NCBI GenBank assembly: GCA_031769625.1
Contig: JAUIMM010001423.1
Span: 391,001-455,000, forward strand
Length of the DNA: 64,000 nucleotides
Source: Taudactylus pleione
Lineage: Eukaryota; Chordata; Amphibia; Anura; Myobatrachidae
Direction: 5' to 3'
Shown: piece by piece, positions 53,925 through 64,000 of the stretch
Numbering within the stretch: the first letter of the stretch is position 1
Layout: each line of letters starts with the position of its first letter
The notes under the pieces: generated by a model
Told to the model about the DNA's origin: nothing
Seen by the model: only the letters and a program-made list of their open reading frames with translations
Database searches by the model: none
Position numbers and translations under genes: made by a program

Positions 53925-54760
53925 AAAAAAATGTGCTGGCTATAAATGGTTTTAAAAAAAGATATAAGTAGCCATTGCCATATACTGAATGAGAAATGCA
54001 AATCTAGATGGGACAAGGTAATAAGGTTGAAGCAATGTGCACTCCATCATTTTATTCAAAATCTATAAGGAAATTAATAAAATGATAATCACTGTGTTAT
54101 AAGGAGATCCATTTTACACAAAAAGATCCAAAGTCAAACATAAAATAGTTTTGAGACCAGTCAGCCTAAGGGCGGTATCCAATTAGCCCCGACCATTGTT
54201 CGGGTGCTAATTGATCCGCGCTATCGTTGAAATATGGGGATTTTTTGCCGATTATCCCTGATTTTCTACAATGTTTTTTCCACCCTATCCTATTATTTTT
54301 ATCGAAATAATAAGATAGTTGTCCCGAAAACACATAGGTGCCGCGATCAGCTGGCGGACCTATGTGCTTTCACCTTTTTTGAGGTGAAAAAACTGCACTT
54401 ATTGTGGATTATTTTTAGGGACACATCAGGTCCCGAATAAAAAACCCAATAAGTGCCAGCGCCGGGCTGACTTAGATACCCCAGGCAAACTAATTAGCCA
54501 CGGTAATTTACCATGGCTAATTAGATACCTCCCTAAGTCTTCTGATTGTGCCTTTAGAACAATATAGGATAAATATAACTAAAATAGATACCTAAAAGGC
54601 AGTACCGGCTATAAATGGATTTAAAAAAGAAATGAATAGCCATTGCCATGGCAAAATTTCAAATCTATAAGGGGCATGGCAATAAGGCTAAAGTAATGGA
54701 CATTCCATCATCATATTTAAAACCTACATAGAGACTAGTAAAATAATAATTGCTGTGTAC
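53925..54760. repeat. direct duplication interrupted by a MITE
   Basis: 53930-54105 and 54560-54760 share GGCTATAAATGG(T/A)TT and TAGCCATTGCCAT in the same order. The MITE at 54170-54533 lies between them. Confidence 0.55.
54170..54533. mobile_element. Harbinger-like MITE, 364 bp
   Basis: GGGCGGTATCCAATTAGC ... GGCTAATTAGATACCTCCC, perfect TAA duplication (54167-54169, 54534-54536). Confidence 0.85.
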
Positions 54761-54959
54761 AAAATCAAATATAAGGCAAGTCAACATAATACTCCAGTCA
54801 AGTGAGACTTTATTAGATTCTAGGAAACTTAAAGAGATATATATCAGGGTCAAATCAGTTAGAAATTTGTCCCCAGTTAACTTCCTAACTAACATACCAG
54901 CTAAATAAAAAATTACATAGCATTTAAGTTATAAAACCAATAATATTCTGGGACAAAGG

Positions 54960-56660
54960 CGAAACATAAAGTGAGAGGGTTATGGTTACAAGACTATCCG
55001 AACAGAATAGTGAGACCAATTAGATTTTGGGGAACAAACCATAAGTGTAAAGAAACAGGGTACAATATGTTACTATCTGACTTGGACATCAGTCCGTGAG
55101 AAGCCACCACTGGAGCCAAGCTCTGGCCACTGTTCTGGCCCCATAATGATGAAATAACAGATGCTAGGGTGACCAAGTGCTCATAGGGATAGGTAAAGTC
55201 AACTTAAGAACTGATTATCCAAAAGTCCTGATGAGAGAGTGTTGCAAAAACTGGATAAATCATCTCCATGCTAATCATAGACTTTGGAGTAGTAAATGTA
55301 GGCTGCATGGTATTGATAGGGTCAACAATCATAGAATTATCCAGCATCTCCGGAGTAGACACAATTGGGGAGGAAAGTCAAGGAGAGTCCACTCTTTGAT
55401 CCAAGCAAGATAGTAGATGAATTAATTTTTTGTCAAGGTATGGCAGAAGGAGATTGCTTAACTCATTCACCAATGCTGTTGCGAATCAGGAATTGTAGCA
55501 GACATTTCTAGTTTAGCATTACCAATGAGAATACATGAAGAGAACTATGCAGACGTATAACAAATGTTCTCCAATCACTGAAGTGAACTCAGCATTGAGG
55601 TTCCTTAGCTGCAAGCACTAATTCAGCAAACAAAACAGAACCTGCGCTCACTTTCTGGATGGTCTGTAATGTGGGGCTGTTAGCAGCTATAACAGTCGAG
55701 ATTATTCTATCTCATATGGGTACATATGAAATGAATATTAGTTACTGCGCTCTGTCTAAATTAAGTGCCAGGAATATATTGAAATGGAAACATACAGGTG
55801 TATTCAATCCAATTATTTACTCAAGAGATATGAATACAAATGGTATATAGTAGTGCACAAGCCCAATATTACTATGGATAAATGCCAAAATAACAACCAT
55901 ATATATTATACAGATGTAAAGCAAGACCAACCAAATAAACAAACCATCTGTCCCTTTGGTCGGTGCTAAAATGGTATATTGCAGGATTTAATCCTTCTGC
56001 ACGTCCCAGCGGCTGTTTGGACAGTTCTCCCCTAATCGTCACAGTGTCCAGGGACCACTCTGTACAGGGACCAATGTGTGATTCTACGATTAGGAGGAAG
56101 GCAGACACAGCCTGAAGAATCCAGGAGCCAAACCGTAGGATGAGACGTCTAGCTGCTGGCCACTCAAAGCACCCAAGACCACAGCAGATAATCTCTGGTA
56201 CTATAGAGGGGGAAGGGGGATGAAGAGCTATAACAGCAGTGCCCAGGGCACCTTTCAATTGACCCACAACTCACTGCCACATGTAAGATTACCACAGAGA
56301 AGCAGCAAATCAGGTTGTATGGAGAAATCAACTCCCCAGCAGAGTGAGAGTAGCTTGTCCTCTGTGGTTTTCACACCGTTCATGCACGCAGTCCATACCA
56401 ATGGTCAGACTTCGGTAGATTACAGTCCCTGAAGTCCAGACAAGTAGCTATACACTATACTATACACTCTCACAAATTGTGAAAGCACTGGTCAGAAATT
56501 AGTTTACTGGGCAAAGAAGAAGTGTAGGATTAGAATAGATTCTTCTTGGGACCTCAGGAGCTCAGGTAGTGGCCATAGTTGATGCCCCACCTACCAGAAG
56601 TCTAGATGTGTGGATTTTCTTTAAAATGCATTTTCTTCCCAATTGATACTTGAAAATTCA
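54960..56660. other. moderate-GC spacer, no gene recognised
   Basis: Several 60-130 codon frames, none with a known domain or splice pattern. Possibly old retroelement sequence. Confidence 0.3.
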
Positions 56661-56789
56661 ATAAATATGAATAATTAAATAGAATGCATTATGGCATGTG
56701 CACAGGAAAGTCCATTTGTGTGCATTAATACAGTATGACTCTTTATGCTTAGAGAGACACAGTGGGGGAAGGAGTAGGTGTATAAGCAG

Positions 56790-57000
56790 GATGTAGTCAA
56801 CATTTAGACAGTCAAAACTTTTGACACCATAATGTCGACATGGAAATAAGGTCGGTAGGGTCATATGGTGGAAATATAAAATGTAGACACAGCCAAAATG
56901 TTGACAATGAACACGCAAATAAGGTTCTCTGTCAAAACATAAACAGTCAAATTTAGACACACCCAAAATGTCGACAGTCAAAATGTCAACAGTCATAACA
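56790..57000. repeat. AATGTCGACA-rich repeat
   Basis: Repeated ATGTCGACA / GTCAAAATGT words, as at the edges of 24497-25296. Confidence 0.45.
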
Positions 57001-57283
57001 AAATAATGCAGCTGCTGCAAAAAGCCTGTGGCTACTAAAAGCTGGCCTGCAGCTCAGACGCTGCTGAGTACAGTAAAGTAATGCAACAGCCAAACCAGGA
57101 CACAGACACATGTGAATGTCAGGAGGCATATATCTGGTGGATGCTGCAAACTATCCACTGATGATAATGATCCCTCTCAGTGATTGTATATAAACTAAGT
57201 TTAACTGCTGCAATCTTGTTCAACTATTGAATTGATATTTAGGTGTACATTAAAAAAAAATTGTGGGTTTTTAGAAGAGGAGA

Positions 57284-57378
57284 TGTTGCCCATAGCAACC
57301 TGTCAGATTCTAGCTATTATCATCTATAAGGTGCTAGATAAATGATAAGTAGAATCTGATTGGTTGCTATGAGCAACA
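57284..57378. mobile_element. 95-bp foldback MITE
   Basis: GTTGCCCATAGCAACC pairs with GGTTGCTATGAGCAAC; CAGATTCTA and TAGAATCTG pair inside. Confidence 0.75.
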
Positions 57379-57625
57379 ACTCCACTTTCAAAAACCTGCA
57401 TACCCCTTATAATCAGTTTGCGATGCACGGCATATGGGAGCACGCAATAGAGCGTACACATTAGACAATGTGGATGATTTGTCATTCAAATTCAGTTTAA
57501 AATGACAAATCGGCCAATTTATCATCAAGTTTATGCAGAAATCATTGTGGGGAAATCTGTACTCCTGTTACATGGCACAATTCATTCTGGCATTAGAAGT
57601 TTATTTATGCCAGCTGAATGGAACA

Positions 57626-57693
57626 TTCTGGGAAATATGTTGCAAAATGTAATCTTTATTGGAAGGGCCAGCATTTAGTTATCAGTATATAAA
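57626..57693 (+). promoter_or_regulatory. candidate TATA promoter
   Basis: STAT-type TTCTGGGAA (57626-57634), C/EBP-like TTGCAAAAT (57640-57648) and TATATAAA (57686-57693), in good spacing for a start near 57717-57722. Not inside a recognised repeat. Confidence 0.4.
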
Positions 57694-57716
57694 CAAGGCA
57701 CTTTTGTGGACTGCAC

Positions 57717-57769
57717 ACAGAACTGAGAAGAGGCTGGAAAACATATCAACTACATAGGAAGAAAAAGAG
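57717..57769 (+). other. candidate 5' untranslated exon
   Basis: Begins about 30 bases after TATATAAA and ends GAAAAAGAG before GTAACA, a usable donor (GT 57770-57771). The first downstream coding exon with a good acceptor is 62203-62261, 4.4 kb away. The link is a guess. Confidence 0.3.
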
Positions 57770-58149
57770 GTAACACTAATAAAAAAAGCTAAATAGCATT
57801 TGATATATTATATGGCAAGTTTCCTAGCTGTTAGAAACATTTGTTATAGTACCGGTATGTTGCAAATTTAACACATTTTCTAAGAATCGAGTCTGATCAA
57901 GTTTTTTTTTACCAACTCGATTATCCTCACCAAAACTCTGGTGATTTGAGACTTCTGATACTCACAAATTTACTTGGAATTGAGTTTAGCTGAGAGTGAG
58001 TTGGCTGATGGTGAAGCAGATGAAGATTTCTCCCCCGAGTAGCAGGTTTTGAAGGAGATTTCTCACCTGAGATAGCAGTGTCTTCTCTCTGCCTAAATCT
58101 CCTGAACAAGCAGCCTGCACATATCAGTAAGATATGTGAAGCCTGCTTG

Positions 58150-58990
58150 TGTGGTCTACCTGTAAGAAAGGGTTACTTTTTTTTTTCAAAAACAGCATTA
58201 CCAGCCCTGGGCTGCTCAGCCAGTACTGGTTTCTAAAAATATGGGGGGTGGGTAACGAATAGGGTTCCCCTGTATTTTGGGATCCAGCATCAGGCTGGTG
58301 AGCCAGTCCTGGTTTAATAAATCGGGGAAAAAAAATTGCATAGGGTTCCACTCATATTTAAAACAAGCCACAGGCTCAAATCCAGCTGGAGTGTAATGCA
58401 ACAGCCAGGGGACCCTATCACTGGGTCACCCCAGCCAAAGCATCCACACACCAAGCCGGTCAGCCCAAGCCAGGGATCTCAGGAGAGATGGGGACCCCCA
58501 ATAAAGGTGTCCCCCCCTCTCCCAACACCCCAGGCTTAGTCTGAAGCCCGGGGCTTTTCCTTGCACCCCTGAAGCAGTTGATACGGGGGTAATAGTATTG
58601 TAAATAGTGTAAAATATTGTTTTTTACCATGGGACTACAGGTGCCAGCATGCCTGCCCTTTGGCACTTGTGGAATTACAAGTGCCAGTAGGCAGCCAACA
58701 CCCATACCCCCGCTGTAAAAAAAATAGTTAAAAATCCACAATACACACACACCATGTCAAGTATAAGTGTGTTACATACACTTACTGTACCTCACTCACA
58801 CATACTTACCTGCTGGCCATCGCTCGGTCCACATCTCCAAGTAGAAATCCACTGGGAGTGCCTGAAAAAAAAAATACTCACCCCCTTTCTGGCGCCGGTC
58901 TTTGTAGCATCCCTGTGTCTTGGCAAGAAAACAAACCGGCACCCACACCAGACACTTAAATTAGCGGTGTATGTGTGTGACCACATACAC
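58150..58990. repeat. dispersed repeat, copy 2
   Basis: Related to 43240-43740 (matching part 58560-58860). Open frames inside are not supported. Confidence 0.5.
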
Positions 58991-58999
58991 CACTAAGGC

Positions 59000-60670
59000 T
59001 CCTGACAGTCAGAGGGATGCAGCATTGTTGTAATAGTAGGATTACAGTCAATTACTTATGGGAATGTGTCTGATATGTGTACTGTGTTTTTGGCCATCTT
59101 TTTTACTCACAGTGAAGTCACACCTCCTGTCATATTAATACTTAATTTGCTTCTATAATATGTAAGGGGGATTGGGTGCATTTTTCAAACCGTTCTGAGT
59201 TGGCTGCATCTGCTGCTTATGATAGCTCTTTGCTTCCTCTGAGATGTATCTGGCATTCAAGTTAGCATAAGTCTTTTTGTGTCAAGTACCCCCTTATAAT
59301 GGTAAATGGCAAACGAGCCCCTATTGTGTGTTAAAGTGTCTTCTGTACTCCCTAAAGTTAGTTAGCCAATGTGACCTCCCTGAGACCCACCGGTGCAGTG
59401 ATTATGTAAACTATAAATACATTTGTTGGAACCCTGTCTGGCTCCTGACATATATTTTGTATAACCTGACCTATCCCTTACTGGACATGAGGTGAACAAG
59501 GAGAACAGGAGAAAAGGGAGGAATGATGAGGATTATCCAAAAGTACCTTGATACGTACGTCTCAGAATGTGGTACCGTGAGTTGGGGTATGCCCACCATC
59601 TTGTTTATTGTGTCTATTAATATTATATATATGGGTAAATATATCATCTACTATATGAACCGTATAAAGAACGTCAATTGAAATAGACCTTTATGGGTGG
59701 CCATTACGTTTATGGTTAGTTTACGTTCTTACGGGATTACAGTACGACTACTCATACCTCTTAGATATAAAGAGGAGGAATATAGCCGATAATATAAACA
59801 TTTTTTTTGGGGGGAGGGCTATTATTATCAAGAACCTACTACACCATTGGTCTCCCCCCCCCTTTTTTAATTTTTTTTTATTTTCCCTTTCCTGAGTAAT
59901 ACGGGATAAAGAGTCTATCATCCCATGAGAAAGACAGAGTTCCCACACTGATTGGATTCCCTATTGACCTGGGATAAGACCTGGATTTGAAAAAAATAAG
60001 TGATTTTATAAGTATTCGGATCCATTATTTTAAATATATATATTCTATTTCTTATTGTTGTATGTAATTATTGTAAATTTATTTGACAATGATTGAATCT
60101 ATATTGGCTGTGTGCAGTAGTAGTTTGTACTTAATATTTCTATATATGAACCCCTTAGGAGGTGGATGACCCTCCTCTAGTACTCCCCCACTGCAGCCGC
60201 CTGTGTCCACAGTAGAATCCTATATTTCTTTGTCTTCAATGTGACTACTCTGCATACACAATAGTAAAGTACTGTAAGTTATTTAATAAGCACATTTGCT
60301 TACAATTAATGGGTTTTCTCTATCTGTAATTTAATTATTCTCAAATGGCATATAATACAGTATTACAGTGTAATAATAGCCGTATTACACCATATCAATC
60401 TAATAATTGTGCTCACATCTAAATAGTATAATGTTAATTTGAGGCATTTTAAGATTGAAAAAAAGGGGTGTAAGGGTTTTAAATACTGAGGATGTGAGGC
60501 ACAGGATCCACCAATTCATGGAGTGGACAGCTTTAATATGGGTATGCAGGAAGCACTTAAAAAAGAACTTTTCATTTATCTAAGGTATTTAAATGTTTTA
60601 GCTCAGTGTTTGTTGAAATGAATTGAAATGTAAATCAGAATTGCCCTGGATTAGGTACATTAGTATAGAT
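59000..60670. other. spacer, no gene recognised
   Basis: AT-rich with a CCCCCTTATAATGG block near 59290; nothing identifiable. Confidence 0.3.
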
Positions 60671-60679
60671 CAGAACCAT

Positions 60680-61214
60680 GGTCCTAATACATCATGGATC
60701 GCAGTTGCAACCACTTCGGCAATAGGCCGATGATGCATACTGCACATGCGTATGCACCGCAGTGTGCGCGCACAGGTTAGCATTGCAATCGCATTGTTAT
60801 CACACACGCAGATTGTGAGCCATCGCAGAGTAAGTGACGGGATGTCAGCGTTTGGGGGTGGTGACAGAGTGGTCGGAGAAACGCAGGCGTGCCTGTCCTT
60901 TTGAACGCTGTTACATCGGCATGCTTAAATTAACCACAGAGACGGCTTACGCAGCTTGAGTACTCGCTGCGTGCGACGAGACTTGCAATTTCTGAGACAG
61001 GTCAGGGCTGCTGTAATTCTGCTTGAGGGTCTACGTGATGTTACTCGATGTTACCGATGTATACGCAGGACTGCGAGGTCTTATGGATGTGAGAAAGTGA
61101 CAGTGGGCATCTCTATGCTGGCTGAGTGGTGCAAACATTAGCATATTTTCGCAGCAGATCATGCATGTGTAATCACAGCTGCGATTTCAATAGCAATCCA
61201 TGCTGAATTAGGCC
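60680..61214. mobile_element. Harbinger-like MITE (family A)
   Basis: GGTCCTAATACATCATGGAT ... AATCCATGCTGAATTAGGCC; interior with GATGTTACTCGATGTTACCG. Confidence 0.7.
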
Positions 61215-61680
61215 ATATGTACATAAGGGTGGCTAAGAGCTGAATGTTGATCTGAACGTGCCTGGGATTTTAAAGTCCTGTTCTGCATTTAAAGTTTTAT
61301 GTTTAATATAATGACAGCATCCTTTTCATGTTGCAATAAAAAACTAAACAAATTGATCTTTTCTTAGAATTTAGAGCCAGAGCTAGTGGGTGTTGTTTTT
61401 ATTATTTTTTATACTATCTTCATAGAACTTCTGCTTGACCTGTCTATGCATGTACCAACCTTTTCAGGAACAACTGGACTCCCTGCAATGGCATTGGGCA
61501 CTGATGAAAACAACCGTGGTTAAACATACCCTTTGATCCAAATAGTTAAACATACACTTTGATTGGGGCTGCTGTATCAACTGCTGATGGAAGAATATTT
61601 ATTTTGCCAAATTGCATTATTAAATACCTTTGAGATATGATGGTAACATTCGAGTCACTTGTATTTTCCCATTTAAGTAT

Positions 61681-62012
61681 CGGATTCAATTAGCCTCCTT
61701 AATTTACTGTGCGGGAAAAAGGGTAATAGCCCTGGACTTTTAAGCCCAAGGCTATTCAATTAAATGCCCTTTTCCTCAGGCAGTAAATCTGCAGTTAACA
61801 AACATTAACCCATAGATTCCAGGATAAGTACCTAGATCTATGGGTTAACACATACGCAGATAGATAGAAAGCACTATTTAACACAGATATCTGTTTGGGC
61901 CTCCAGAGGAGCTGAACAGAAACTGTGAAGTGGCTGCCGCAGGCTGTAATTCAATAGCCCCGAGCACTTCATTGTGGCTTATTACCCCTTCAAGACTAAC
62001 TGAATTTGTCCC
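61681..62012. mobile_element. MITE-like repeat with ATTCAATTAG end
   Basis: GTATCGGATTCAATTAGCCT left, TAACTGAATTTGTCCCTAA right; diverged relative of 54170-54533. Confidence 0.4.
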
Positions 62013-62206
62013 TAAGTAGTAAAACTAGTGAAGCATGGAGTGGTCGTTGTGCCATGTGACAGGCAAAGAGTTGGGCTGCTGACTAAACAAAAATGTCTCT
62101 GCCTGTATATTATAAAGTAATTGTTTTATGTACTAAAAGTTTTGTCATTGGGATGACAGGGACTCAACTAATGTCTCCTAAATTTGTATGTGTTTTATTC
62201 AGGAGC

Positions 62207-62261
62207 ATGGAGCTACGTGTCATGTTGTTGGTGTTCCTTACAGGAGCTATTGCACAGGAAG
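62207..62261 (+). CDS. signal-peptide exon of an unidentified secreted or type I membrane protein
   Basis: The exon opens after a good acceptor (TGTGTTTTATTCAG, AG at 62201-62202), has GAGC before ATG and encodes MELRVMLLVFLTGAIAQE plus one base, then the donor GTATGG (GT 62262-62263). The peptide is a typical secretion signal: short polar start, hydrophobic core MLLVFLTGAIA, likely cleavage after GAIA. The exon ends in phase 1, usual for leader exons of immunoglobulin-fold and many other extracellular proteins. The next exon must lie beyond the MITE cluster at 62397-63240 or outside the window. An unspliced frame reads through to 62497 but runs into repeat sequence. Identity unknown. Confidence 0.45.
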
Positions 62262-62396
62262 GTATGGTATGGTATGTTTCAATTACATTCTGTGAAAAAG
62301 ACATTACCAGAGAATACATGATGTTTTCCATATCTTTATCTCTTTATTCCAAACTGATGCACTTTTTATATCATAATTATCATATACAGTTTATGG

Positions 62397-63240
62397 GGGT
62401 GATTCAGAGATGGACGCTAATAGCATTGGTGCAAACTTTTTGGATGCAGCGGGGATGCCAAAATATGATAATGTCGCAGGAGGTGGCTGATGGCTAAAGA
62501 CACCTCCTGCCGATATCGCAGATCCGTGTGCCAGATCCAAAGATGCTGCATCGGATCACCATCGCGACCATCGGTTGCGGTGTTTGCAACATCAGTCATC
62601 TAAGTAAGCTTAAGCTTACTCAGAATTAGAGATGTGAGGTTCAGTTCTCCAGAAATCTGAATCCACCCAAATTTCGTGAATCTGGGAAAATCCGAGTCGC
62701 GGTTCTAATCTCCTGAGGAGATTCGGGTAAAGCCGGGTCGCAATTCTGATCTTTTTGTGGTTCAGAATTCGGATTTTAAATCCAAATTACGGGTTTTGGA
62801 TTGCATAAATTACATGATTTTTTTTAATCTATTTTTTATTTTAAAAAATGCAGATCCAAAACTAAAACACTTTAGGGTGGTTTGCAAAACCAAATCCAAA
62901 ACCTTCAGAGAGATACAGATCCAAAACCAAAACATGGGGGTCGGCACACATCCCTACTCAGAATGGTCGCCCGAACTCTGCAGATAAATCTGCATCGGAA
63001 GACGCAGACACTGGCCTCTAATCTCCCACAAAATGGAGACAAGACAAAACGGAGGTGACATGCCTCCATTTTGTGAAACGGAGCCCATCGCCGCCCCCTC
63101 CCCGCACCCATGCAGCTGCAGACTGTCACCTAACGTCTGCAGCTGCACTGCATGCGATGGAGCAGGACCCGATCCGCATATGAATAGAATTGCTCATGCA
63201 TAGTCCTCCGCCATCGGACTTACATATCTTTGTTTCTGAT
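62397..63240. mobile_element. MITE interrupted by a hAT MITE
   Basis: Left end GGGGTGATTCAGAGATGGACG resembles 44656. The right end is decayed near 63230-63240. Interrupted by 62627-62956. Confidence 0.5.
62627..62956. mobile_element. hAT MITE, 330 bp, nested
   Basis: TIR TAGAGATGTG / CACATCCCTA, perfect 8-bp duplication CTCAGAAT (62619-62626, 62957-62964). Confidence 0.85.
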
Positions 63241-64000
63241 TTATAATGATTCTATGTTAGCTGTGTAAACCCTAAGAGCAGCCTTTCAAAACATCCACAT
63301 TAATAACTACCAATGGCAGCCCCCCAGTAAAATCCTCCACTGTTCAGTGAACCAGTGCAGTCCGTGACTGCACTGGCTACACTATGTCTGGAGGTGGCTT
63401 CCTATTGTAAGCACCACCTGCCAGTCACACTGAAGACATGCACAGGGGGAGATGACTCCTCCCCCTAGGTCTGCCAGTCCAGGCTGCCATAAGCAGAGAG
63501 CAGCTTCCAGTGGAAGCTGCTGGTCTGCCTTTCGGGCAGCCCTAGATGACTTCTTGGGGCTGCATTGTTGCAGCCCCAAGCAGCTGGTGTTAGGTGTGCG
63601 CATGCATGGTGCCACGTCCGCTCATGCGCATGCGCAGGTCCTGATTCCTGCTTGATTCATTGAGCAGGTGCCAGGACCCAGGCCACCAGCAGCAGCAGCC
63701 TCCCTCAGGTAAGAGGGCAGGAACTGCTGCTGGTACTACTATAGAGCAACAGTGTCATTTTTTGGCAGTAAGAACATATTACCTAAAATACTTTATTGTT
63801 TGCCTGTTCACCATAAAATAGCAAAGTTGTGTGTGTTTGCACATCATACTATAATAATCTTCAATGTATTATTGTTTGTTTATTACTGTTCTGTTCAATG
63901 AGCAAAGGAATCACATACAGCAGTGTAACTAAAGGTAGTGTTACTAGATATTACTGATAATATATGTATTATCTCACTGTGGTAAGTGAGTACCAGGAAG
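63241..64000. other. right-edge sequence, no feature recognised
   Basis: A GC-richer part (63370-63720) has short frames on both strands without domain or splice support; the rest is AT-rich. Confidence 0.35.

Noticed and set aside
58216..58750. Overlapping plus and minus frames of 60-96 codons
   Set aside because: Located in a dispersed repeat shared with 43240-43740; no domain.
62262..62497. Read-through of the signal-peptide frame to 134 codons
   Set aside because: Passes a consensus donor and continues into a MITE; the exon model ending at 62261 is better.
1..64000. tRNA and rRNA genes
   Set aside because: I saw no convincing tRNA A/B box pair or rRNA segment by eye. A tRNA model search would be decisive.

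Overview
The window looks like nuclear DNA of a large, repeat-rich vertebrate genome, most likely an anuran amphibian. It is AT-rich, has single-coding-exon olfactory receptor genes, and is packed with retroelements and DNA transposons: Penelope-like elements (PLEs) with a C-terminal GIY-YIG nuclease, hAT and Tourist/Harbinger-like MITEs, an L1-type LINE and a Ty3/gypsy relic. The organism call is inference from the mix of families; no species marker is present.

0-14.7 kb is a PLE graveyard. Four PLE families lie side by side, each bordered by (TA)n microsatellite. PLE1 is an inverted pair (85-2640 minus, 3835-6190 plus) split by a separate 1.2 kb element carrying a 55-bp minisatellite. PLE2 (6221-11893) is a complete insertion: a short inverted copy A, a 5'-truncated copy B and a longer copy C in tandem. 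PLE3 (11925-13709) is a 1.7 kb palindrome. PLE4 (14403-14682) is a 0.2 kb palindrome. Across the four, the tail shows a recurrent order of parts: GC-rich promoter with TATA-like box, hammerhead-ribozyme core, a first GAGTGCC, an internal TATA/ATAT, then GGCAC...GTGCC, then (TA)n. PLE4 lacks the promoter part.

14.7-33.1 kb is olfactory-receptor territory. Two intact class II OR genes lie on the minus strand (19174-20121, OR12D-like; 32082-33017). A 0.6 kb duplicated block lies downstream of each. Between them are a gypsy gag/protease relic split by an element with telomere-like repeats, several hAT MITEs with 8-bp target duplications, and an element built almost wholly of consecutive hairpins.

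33-51 kb is dense in MITEs, often nested two or three deep; their target duplications give an insertion order. It also holds an L1 reverse-transcriptase relic and a 910-bp hAT-like element.

51-64 kb is mostly anonymous AT-rich sequence and repeats. A TATA promoter with a short possible leader exon (57686-57769) and a signal-peptide exon with good splice sites (62203-62261) may be the start of a secreted or type I membrane protein gene running off the right edge.

The likely working host genes are the two ORs and perhaps this right-edge gene. All retroelement reading frames are broken.
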